Below, in pieces: positions 43,324 through 55,300 of a stretch of 64,000 bases of DNA. The stretch is from assembly GCF_037975245.1 (NCBI RefSeq), contig NC_092564.1, forward strand, positions 25,103,484-25,167,483, given 5' to 3'. The notes beneath the pieces are model-generated. The model was not told the DNA's origin and made no database searches. It saw only the letters and a program-made list of their open reading frames with translations. How positions within the stretch are numbered: the first letter of the stretch is position 1; every line of letters starts with the position of its first letter. The stretch is from Apostichopus japonicus. Lineage: Eukaryota > Echinodermata > Holothuroidea > Aspidochirotida > Stichopodidae. Made by a program: the position numbers and the translations under genes.

Positions 43324-46300
43324 GTAAGTATTCTTTCGCTTAGATCAGGGGTTCCCTAACTGGGGTGCACGGAACCCCCAGGGGTGCGTGAGTCCATCCC
43401 AGGGGATTCGTGAGACATTTCTGAAAGTCAAAACGAGTACTTTTTGTTTAACTAAAATCTGATATACCGTATAATTTAGTAATGTACAAAAGTCGTACCT
43501 ATCGACAAACTCTTTTCGCGTTCCATACGCATATGTTGCCATAGAAGTACCGTACAGTAAAACAGCCACAGGCTGTTATAGTATAATAATGACTCAGATC
43601 GTGTCTCGAAAATTTGGGGTTCGTGCCAACTCTGACCTCCACAGGGAGTTCGTGGCTTAGATAATATGGTGTGTACGGCCCAAAGGGACTTGTTCGTTCC
43701 AAAATTGCAATGATTTATCTCAAACTTCATATTGAAATTTGGGCTTTTTTATCAAAAAAATTTGCCCCGAAATTTCGACTTAATGTTAAATCAACTTATC
43801 ATCGTCTAATTTCGGCTATTTTCGTAATATTCCGACATTACACCAAAATATCAACTCTTTGTGTCAAATTTCAACGATTTTTTTATCGAAATTTCAACTC
43901 TTAACTCAAACTCCCGCATTTTGTATAAGTTTTTTCTCTAGGCTAAGTCTCGATATTAAAGTCGAATAAGTAGGAGCTAATCGACATCTCATTTTTACCA
44001 TTCTATTAGAAAATGTTGATTAAATTATCACAAAATGTCCGCTATATTTGAAAAATTACAACCTGTGAAGTTTTCGATCTAAAGGTTTGAGGAGGGGAGG
44101 GGGGGGGGGAGGTGTGTCGTGGGCCGGGTAAACATTTTGACATCTGCATGGACCTTCCCTTGTATATACCATTTTATGACGTGGGTGAACGTCTTTTTTT
44201 AAGTTGATCCCATCCCTTCCCCCACTTGTGAATTCGTAAGTACAAAGAACGTTTGGTTTAGTCCTGAACATTGCGATTGCGTGGGCAAATGGAGTGAGAG
44301 CATTGACTATGGCCTCACCCTACGTCGTCAATCGGGGGAATTGTCTCGCACTGTCTGGAGCCACTTATACATTCAGCCGAGGAATAATTAGACCACTGCT
44401 ATACGGGTGTTAATTTTTCCCCTCTTGAACCTCACACAAAACATTTTTATTAGCACGACCTTGCCTTACAAGCTAATTATAGACCCAGTTTATATTACTT
44501 CTAACACCCGCCCCACCCCCACCTTTGAAATCCTGTGCATGTCACTGGACACATTTCCGACATGCACGGCTCGTTAAAACAAAGTGATAAAACAAAGTGA
44601 ACTATTGGCACTCATAGCGTTCCATCGGTACGATTTATTTACGTCGATGGTCGTCTGCTCGAAATCATGTGCAGTGTGTGGTGCCTGCATGAACTTGCGT
44701 TCGCAATACATGCAGGTTGGCACTTTCTAGACTGTACGGTAGACTATTTTGTTACTTCACAACAGATTTGCTGCGGTCTCGACACAAACGTCAGATAAAG
44801 ACTATCATTTCGGCATCTACATGCTATCAGGAATTTATTAATACAATACCCATCCTCAGTGTAGCCCTAGTCTGCTTGTACTAACGAAGGCACTGTAGGC
44901 CCTAGACTCTAGAGATTTACGAGTGAAATTGTACGTTTGACCAGGCTATATGGTGTAGTAGTACTAGGCCTATAGGCTATACTAAGTATAGATGCTCGCA
45001 CTTGATTGTTTTCTATTAATGAAAGTTTTACTCAGAAAATTTGTGGAGTGCACACCAGCAATTCAGCAAAGTAGAAATACCAAGACAGTTTAATATCTGA
45101 AAATCAGTGTTACCGATCATCTTAGTGATTGTTATGGGTAAGGGTTGTCAAATGTCTTTGTAAGGTGGCACCAATCCCATCAAGCAACAGAAACAAAAAA
45201 GAGGGTAAAATAACATGGATTTTGCAATTCTGTGAACATTGCGAACTGAGTTGAGAAACTTCTCTCATAAATGAATCAACATTTCTTCATCAGATGCACT
45301 TGAAGAATGCCCAGACCAGAGGTGGTTCAACATTGAAGGAGACTGTTTTCTGTTTGTAGTTACTCCTTCTGCTACTTTCCAAGATGCAGAAATAACTTGT
45401 CAACATCAAGCTGAGTTTGCAGTTTTGGCAAAAATCAATCCTGTTGATCCTAAATATGTGAGTACAGTTATATTGTTTTTGTTATAATGGGAATGATATG
45501 AAATGTAAAATGTGGAAACATTGACTCCCACTGCTCCTCCCTCAAACTTCTGTAAGGTGTTTTTGTTGGTTGGTTGAAGTTGCAGAAATTGGTTAAGCTT
45601 TACCAAATCCAAAAAGCCGTTTCACTGTTTGCATAATGGCAAGACAGTTTGCTGCAGTGTTTACATTTTCATTTGCTCATCTTTCACAAAGTGGTCAAAA
45701 TGTTGGGCAAAATTATCTCATCATTTTAGTGTGATAGCAAGCAACCGACTACTACAGTACTTATAGACTCAATTTATACCACAAGGATATAGGTATCAGT
45801 TTGTGTGTGTTAGTAATGAAATTAGTAAATTAGAAATAAGTAATGAAATGGATAACATGATTGTAAGTACCTTTTCCATGAGAGTTGTTTTAGAAATAGT
45901 GCTATGGTCAAGTGGCAAAAGATGGTGGCATTAGAAGCAATGACACTTTGCATCTGGGAGGTAGTGGGTTAGAGTCCTGGATAGAAATATTAAGATGGGA
46001 TTTTCATCCAGGAGAAATCCACACTTCTCCCATCTGAAACAGTCTTCCAAAATCTTAAAAAAAAAAAAAAATTAAACTCAAACTGTATAGTGGATTGCCA
46101 CCCAATAGGAATTATTAAACCCTTATTATTTCTCCCACCCATGCATATGTGGCTGCATAGCATTGTATAATAACTGCATTCCAGGCTGATTATATGTATA
46201 ATGTATAAACATTGTGTAGCGTAAACATTTCAATGGGACAGCTGTGGACTCTATGAGACCAGTTTCAAACTTAAATTTGACTTATTTTCCTTCCACAGCG

Positions 46301-49300
46301 CCTGTTCCTAGAGAGTAGGCCACTGACAGGAATATTTGCTCCACAATTCTTAATTGGATTGTCTGATACTGTAACAGAAGGGGAGTTCAGGTGGCTTGAT
46401 GGCACCTGGCCAACTGAAGTGTAAGTTTACTTTATGAACATGTCTGATTTTCAATTTTGAGTCCAGATGAAAACCGTGCAGTACTCTCCTAGTTTTGTGC
46501 TGTTCCTTTCTGTGGAAAGTCACTTTTTATGCCCTTAAAGAAATTTAAGGTTAATGTGATTATTTGTTTGTGTGGGTTTTTTTTGTACTGTAGAATTGCT
46601 TTGCCTTTTTCTCTTTACTCTTCTAAGTAAATACCATTTTCCTTTCTATTGCCATCCATTCTTGTTTAAAGCAATTGGGCAGAGGGCCATCCAGTGCGTA
46701 TAAGCAGAGAGGTCGAAGATCGTCTGGATTGTGTAATCATCAATGATGCCGGTCAGTGGGAATCAGTCCAATGCATTCAGTCATACAGTTTTGTATGTGC
46801 TGTGCTAGATGGAACAGTACCAGGAACTGGTAGGTCACTTGAAAATAGATGTTATCAGCTTCCAATTTGGTAGCAAAGAATATTCTAACCCAAAAATGGT
46901 AAACTTTTTAAGAGAGGAAATGTTACCGTTGATAATATTTGCTACATTTTTCATATTAGACATGCCTACATTTCTTAAACCTTTACTTCCAGTAGAAACA
47001 AACATGATGTCACATTACCAACTTTTGTAATTACAGCATTCCAAGCAAGTTTTATCTTGGCTGTTTTCTTCTACCTATGGATTACTTTTGTGAGAAAGCA
47101 GTTAAGAAATGGAACATTTTGTGTCCTTTTTCCCTCCAAGAGCAAAGAATCAGTTAAGAGAGGTTGGCTCAAAGCAGACAAATAGTCAGCACAACTATTT
47201 TCTGCTTTTACAAACTTTGTAAAAAAACTCTTTTCTTAGTGTTCTATCCAGTGAATTTCTGGGTTTTTTAATATTAAACTGAAATCAGGGTTTCACTACT
47301 TTTGATAGGAACCTAGGCCAGCATAGAGATAAGAGTAGACTCTCAAACTAAGTATTGAAAACAATTAGGTAATAGTTGGTATCGAACTAGACAAGTGTAT
47401 AAAAGATTTCCTGTTCACATTTATGTAAATTAAAACTGGAAGTATAATAACGATTGTTATGTACAATACAGAGTTTGATATGGGAGGGACTCAAGCTTCA
47501 GGTGAGCTTAAGTTGTAAGAATGAACCTTCCCTTACGAAAGAATAACAGTCCTGAGTAAACTGTAAAAATTAAAGAAATCAAAAGAAAATTGAAACAATA
47601 CAGGCAAGAAAATCCAAAAAAATATCTCAGAATATTTTTCTTTAGCAACATTTTCTTTGTGATTGTTTTTTCATGTTAATTAGTCTGTACTGGTTCCAGG
47701 AACTCAGCTAAATAATTGTGTTCTCTTTATACGTAGCAAAGGAAAGTTGACCTTGGAAAGATATTATTTCTACACCTGTGAATTGGGAACTGATTTATAA
47801 TATTGATTTTTCTTTCATAACGATAACTGCTTTGACACTAGATGCGGTTTATTTCAGGATATTTATACATTGTATGTACTGATCAAAACAAGTGTAATGC
47901 AGTACCAGGTAATCTATTGGATGTTAACTTGAGGTCAGAGGTTATTATCAAGTAAATGTGTTGAAAGAACAGGTTGACTAAGTACTAGGTTTTTTTGAGA
48001 TCACAAAGGGTTTCATTTTAATATTGAATTGTGATGGTTTATTGTACAGTTGTGGCAAGGTTGTACAAATTGCCCAAGCTGCCATAATGTGGACGACAAT
48101 TGAAAGTATGTTTTTTTTTTATTCAGAAGGATCCTCCCACATTCATTTATGCCATCATCATCATCACCTCATTTAATTTTGTCAAGTATAAAGTATATTG
48201 ATTAACTTTATGATTCAGAATTCAATGAATGTACTGCACCAGGAGCAGCAGAACAGATCTGTTTGGGTCCTAATGACTTCTGTGAAGATGCAGCTGCAGG
48301 CTATCACTGTGTTTGCATCCCTGGCTATAGGAAGAATGACAACAATCAGTGTGAAGGTAACTAGATAAAAATGTGACCTCTGTAATCACCCAAAATGTTA
48401 AACTGCCAAATATTGCAGGATTATTTCCCACCAGTAATATATCCTGAAATGTCTAATTCATGATTAAGATGATGACCAAAGTTGAGAGGTGAAAAGTCAC
48501 CAGAATTAGCTCTGCAATTTAGGATGCAACTCTTGCCTAAAAATGACAAAATAGGAGTCTTCATGGAGGGTTTGATCATGGAAACAATTCTCAGAAATTC
48601 AGAAGTGTTTCAATTTGACAATTAAATGTCTCAAAGAAGTGAAATGCTTTGAATGGTGGCAGTATAGAATACTTGTTGATTTGTTGAGCATTATCGACTG
48701 GTCATTATTTGACATTCTAGAAAATTTGCCATCTTTACTGATGACCGTTTAATGTTTGTATGAGGAGGATGTTATTAAAACAGCTGCAAAGGCTTTACCA
48801 TGCTGGTACATTGGAGGCCACTTCCTGTAATTAAATACAAGCATCGCATAGTTCATATTATGATACCAAGACCGAATATTTTGTTGGTTAAGCAACTTAT
48901 GTAACATACATACAGAGACGATAAACTGTCTCATTGATCCTTTGTTATTTCTGTTGACAATATGACTTGATAGATAATCTTATTGCAAAACATGTTGAGT
49001 AGTCTCTTACACCATTTAACACTGTGCATTTTAAACCGTTCAGAGGACACCTCTTTGTATCATTAAACATATATTACCTTCAGTTTTCTAGTGAATTACA
49101 AATTGAAGCTATTATGCTGCCACCACCCCTGTTGCTAATTTTATTAACTCCAGGCTACACTATAGTCTGACAGTAAACTTATAGCTGATCAGTGTGTGAT
49201 TGTTTATTCAGAAGACAAAGCATGCATAATATTAGATTCTGTCATGAATACAAACATTGTAGGGTGAAGCAAAGAGAAAATCTTCTCTTGTGTTATTGAC

Positions 49301-52300
49301 AGGAGCAGCAGAGCTTATCTGTTTGGGCCCTAATGACTTCTGTGAAGATGCAGCTATATGCAGACATATGGTTGCAGAGATATTGACATATTTAAAAATT
49401 TCATGGTAAAACCTGCTCACTCATTAGTATTCATGAGATTGGAACCGAAAACAATAGGGCACATCTACATATCATAGGGCATCTACCTACCAAGTATGAC
49501 ATTGAGGTGTGTATTGTATTCTACTGTTAGTCTTGCTACCACACCATTGCCCTAACCCAGAGAGTCATTTGGTTAAGAAATGTTGCCCAACCTCATTGGT
49601 TACTATTCACTGGATGTCGTTTCACCTTTGGAGATAGTTTGGTTGGGTGCCATCGCCCAACCTCACACAATTGTTTGGTTGTATACCAATCAGAGGGTAG
49701 TTTTGGTTTGCATAAAGTTTTTATCTTGAATCCTCCCTCAGTCTGTTACATTTTATATTTTATCTTCTTTATTTTCAGAGATAGCCTGTGATGTCATGTG
49801 TTCTGGGCAAAATGAGTTTTGCTTGACTAGAGGTCCTCCTAATGATGACTCTTGTGAATGCCTGCCTGGATTTGTACGCACTAATGATGGTCTTCATTGT
49901 GTTTGTAAGTTTAATATAGTGCAAAGTAGTCCACAACCTTGTAATGATACAGTGCTTGACACTGAGGAACACAAAGTTAAGGTTCTGAGACGTGGTGTTT
50001 AATTGACAAAATGTTTCTAAAATGTGTATGGATAAGTATATTCTGCAAAAGTCCATTGCCTTGTGTTCATGTTCAATGTATTGCAAATATAGGTATAAGA
50101 AAAAATACCTCTAGTTAAGCAAATGTAGGAAAATATGGTTTAATGAAAAGGTTTGTTCATGTGTTGGGTGTAGGTAAAATTTCATTTACCAGCATGGTAT
50201 AAAACCTTGATATTTTTTACTTTTTACACTAAAAGCCAACTTGTGGTTGGTTGAGGTCAAATGTCACTTAAGGTCAACATAGATCAATGTGTGAAAACTA
50301 CTTAAAAGCAATATTAATTTCAAAAGCTACATATTTACATATCATGTTCTCTATGTAGATCTTTGTTTTGTGCAAGTAATAACAATGTTTGATTTTAACT
50401 GACTCATACCTTGATTGACAGTGACTTGTAACTACTCTTCCCTCCAACAGCTGCTAATGTGGATGAAACATGCACATCTAATTCAGATTTGTGTAACACA
50501 GCTGACTTGATATGCCAAGATGGCACCACCGTCGGAGAGTATCGTTGTGAATGCATCCAGGGATTTGTCAGGGAAACCTCTACAGGCAACTGTATCGGTA
50601 AAGATTAAAATTAATATTATTGATATGCAGTAGCAGTTTGCTTTATAAAGAAGTTTTAATACTGTAATTACAATGAAATGTTACTCTCTGTGCTGAAATC
50701 ATTTTGACTTGTTCAGCATTGTGATAGCATATCTTTGATAATCCAATGCAGTCTATGAATTTAGTATTCCAAATCAATGAAGTCCATTTTGAAATCAACC
50801 CTATCATGATAATATCATTAAGCATTAGAATTGGTATCAGCTGCCAAAAACCCTTGGTTCATTATGCTAGCATACAGAATAAGCCATGTGAAGTAAGCTC
50901 TGATAGAAACTGGTAGAATTAAGATTTTTGTTGATTTGACAGTATTGTGAAATGTAGGATGATGACAGTCTGTGTAAAAGTGGAATTAACTGGCAAGCTG
51001 TAATGGTTTAGCATTTTGCTGTTGTTTAATTGCTTTTTTATGATTATTTTTTTAGATTTGTTTGTTGTTCATATTAATCTACCCAGTTCTGCATATTTGC
51101 ATTTGTTACATGATTCTTACAAATTTATTAATTCTTTCTCTTGAAGAGTCATCCTTCTTGAACTCTGTCAGCACTTGCGCTTTGAATCCTGAGTTCTGCA
51201 ACGGATTCCGCGAGCAGTGTGTCAACGGCAAACTAACAGGATCTTACATGTGTGTATGTCAAGGAGGATATGCATATGTCAATGGTGTTTGCACTGGTAA
51301 GTAGCAGTAAATTGATTCAATAACCATGTTACTGTTCTTGGCAATGTTTGATATTCTAACCAACTGTCTGACTGCTCTTCAAGATAATCTGCTTCCTACC
51401 AAAGTCAACTCTCCCACAAATGTGGCTCAGGATAGAGATGCAATTTACAGAATGTTGAATTTTATTACTTTTTATACAAAAGTGTTTCATATTAAAGTGT
51501 TAAACCTCAACAAATCATAGTTGTAATGAAAATAAGTATATTGTATTACCACTGCACTTAAAGTTCCCTTATTGTATAATAATGAACTAAATTAAAGTTT
51601 TACTGGACATTTCTTTATTTCCAGAGCAAGCAGCCTGTGTTGGCAGCCCCTGTACAGTAGATAGTGAAGTGTGTGTAGATTTACCAGAGGGAAGATATAG
51701 GTGTGACTGTGCTGCCAGATACACCAGAAGGAATGGCATATGTACCGGTGAGTTGGACGCAGTATTCAGCTCAACAGCTCAACAAGTGACAAACAGCTGC
51801 AAGATTGTGGTTTATATTTATTCACATTTACAAAGACAAAAATAGAGAAATGGAAAATCTTTAAATCAAACTTTACAAAGTGGTTATAAGTGAAAAAAGT
51901 TCCATAGTATAGAAAATACACAGTGTGCCAAATTAAATACATTTTGCAGCTAGTTTAACAATAATAGGATAAGGCAGTTGTTTAATTGGTTTAATATTTA
52001 TATATTACTAGAGAGTAGACACTTTTTTCAAAGGCATATCCTTGGCAGCTGGTTAGTGGGGCTGGGGTGGAATTCATACCTCAATCAATTAACATGTTAA
52101 TGTACACATTGCATTGTTTTTAATTGTTGTAGATGACACACTTTAGAAATCTCTGTACATGATGATGGTTCCCTCCCACATACATTGAGTCCTGACTATG
52201 TCACTGTCAGAAAGCCTGGCAACTCTTCATATGGTTGTACTTACAAGAAGTTACTATTGGAAACATAGTACATAATGAAACTTTCAGAAAATTTGGTATG

Positions 52301-55300
52301 CTATTGATGCCTGCAATCTCAATTTGTTTTTCTCCACAGTTTTTATGCTCACTAGGTGTAATGTGTTACTTGATCTCTGTCTTGGGGTCAACGAGGTTTG
52401 TATCGACACACCAGACGGTGAACATAAGTGTGACTGTGCTCCAGGACATGTAAGATTCCCAGATGGAGAATGTAAAGGTATGTGAGGAGGGATGTATGCT
52501 TTGTTCAGACCTGCAACAGGTCTGAGTATTAAAACCACAGCAGTGGTCCATGATCCCTTTCGTTGTGTGCCTGATGGTCTGCAAAGACAGGTAGACTAAT
52601 AATAGGTCTGAGTATTAAAACCACAGCAGTGGTCCATGATCCCTTTCATTGTGTGCCTGATGGTCTGCAACGACAGGTAGACTAATAACAGGTCTGAAAT
52701 AAGAGGTCTGAGAAGCCAGCTTGCCATATTAATGTACTTCAAGTTTCAGTAATGTGATAAGTCTGATAGACTGAAAACATTTGCATAACAGTAAGCAATG
52801 GTGGTTGTTGTATATGCAACTGGTCTGTAGGGATAACTGTATCTGCAGCAGATCTGCAAAGATAACAGTCTTTACAATGTCAGTGCTCCATGTCGGCTGT
52901 CATCATAGGAGAAGTCTGCAAGGACTGAGTAAATATCATTACAGACCACCTACAGGTCTGCAAGGATGACTATTATTACAGACCTTCTTAAAGGTCTTCT
53001 AGGATTGACTATATCATTACAGACCATTTAAAGGTCTTGTAGGATTGACTAAATATCATTACAGATCATTTACAGGTCAGCAAGGATGACTAGTATTACA
53101 GACCACGTATAGGTCTGCAAGGATGACTATTATACCACGTATGGGTCTTCAAGAATGACTATATCATTACAGACCATTTAAAGGTCTAGGATTGACTAAA
53201 TATCATTACAGACCATTTAAAGAGCTGCTAGGATGACTAAATATCATTACAGACCATTTAAAGTCTAGGATTAACTAAATATCATTACAGACCATTTAAA
53301 GTCTAGGATTAACTAAATATCATTACAGACCATTTAAAGGTCTAGGTTTAACTAAATATCATTACAGACCATTTGAAGAGCTGCTAGGATGACTAAATAT
53401 CATTACAGACATTTAAAGTCTAGGATTAACTAAATATCATTACAGATCATTTACAGGTCAGCAAGGATGACTAGTATTACAGACCACGTATAGGTCTGCA
53501 AGGATGACTATTATACCACGTATGGGTCTTCAAGAATGACTATATCATTACAGACCATTTAAAGGTCTAGGATTGACTAAATATCATTACAGACCATTTA
53601 AAGAGCTGCTAGGATGACTAAATATCATTACAGACCATTTAAAGTCTAGGATTAACTAAATATCATTACAGACCATTTAAAGTCTAGGATTAACTAAATA
53701 TCATTACAGACCATTTAAAGTCTAGGATTAACTAAATATCATTACAGACCATTTAAAGGTCTAGGTTTAACTAAATATCATTTTTACAGACCATTTGAAG
53801 AGCTGCTAGGATGACTAAATACCATTACAGACCATTTAAAGGTCTAGGGTTAACTAAATATCATTACAGACCATTTAAAGGTCTAGGTTTAACTAAATAT
53901 CATTTTTACAGACCATTTGAAGAGCTGCTAGGATGACTGAATACCATTACAGACCATTTAAAGGTCTAGGGTTAACTAAATATCATTACAGACCATTTAA
54001 AGGTCTAGGGTTAACTAAATATCATTACAGACCATTTAAAGTCTAGGATTAACTAAATATCATTACAGACCATTTAAAGGTCTAGGTTTAACTAAATATC
54101 ATTTTTACAGACCATTTGAAGAGCTGCTAGGATGACTGAATACCATTACAGACCATTTAAAGGTCTAGGGTTAACTAAATATCATTACAGACCATTTAAA
54201 GGTCTAGGGTTAACTAAATATCATTACAGACCATTTAAAGGTCTAGGTTTAACTAAATATCATTTTTACAGACCATTTGAAGAGCTGCTAGGATGACTGA
54301 ATACCATTACAGACCATTTAAAGGTCTAGGGTTAACTAAATATCATTACAGACCATTTAAAGGTCTAGGGTTAACTAAATATCATTATTACAGACCATTT
54401 GAAGAGCTGCTAGGATGACTAAATACCATTACAGACAAGAATGATTAAATATTACAGACCACACATATAGGTCTGATAAAATCAGATTTCATTAGAGTAG
54501 TGATTGGCAACCATTTTTTAACACAGGCCAGGAAATTTCAGAAGTAAATTGCTCCATGGACCATTTACAATTGAACAATGAGGATTCATTTGTAAACATG
54601 CATCATTGCAAGGATAATGTGTTCTCTAATACTTTAATCTATGACATTAAAATATCTTGAAGGTAACACAATTAATGAGAATACAACCCCAATTACACCA
54701 ACCTAACGTTTATATTCTTGGCAACTTGTAAGACATGAATGTGTGTGTGAACTGATGTAGTACAGATGTACTTGTCACATTGCAACAGCTGGGCCCCAAG
54801 CATGGGGTGTGGGTGGGGTAGAAGGCAACAGCAGGGCCGCAAGCATGGGATGCTGGTTGGGTAGGATGCAACAGCAGGGCCCCAAGCATGGGGTGTGGGT
54901 GGGGAAGAAGGCAACAGCAGGCTGCAAGCATAGGGTGTGGGTGGGGTAGAAGGCAACAGCAGGGCCCCAAGCATGGGATGCTGGTTGGGTAGGATGCAAC
55001 AGCAGGGCCCCAAGCATGGGGTGTGGGTGGGGAAGAAGGCAAAAGCAGGCTGCAAGCATAGGGTGTGGGTGGGGTGGAAGGTAACAGCAGGGCCTCAAGC
55101 ATGTGGTGTTGGTGGGATAGGAGTTAGTTTTTGCAGCAATGTTTTCCATGCAGATAATTTCAAAACATAATGCTCAGACTGTACCCCCCTCCCCCGCCCC
55201 CATCTCATATCTGTGTAGAGGTCCCTGGAGAATTGTTCGTACTTGCTTAGATTGACACATTGCTGACATGTGAATCAGCAGTATTGGATTGACATGCAAA

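Noticed and set aside
54498-54570. Possible hAT terminus (TAGTGATTGGCAACC)
   Set aside because: Looks like one end of a hAT-type repeat, but I found no opposite end or target duplication.
54693-55149. Three overlapping reverse-strand frames of 120-130 residues
   Set aside because: Arise from the 43-bp minisatellite; mutually overlapping in different frames, with no start or domain support.
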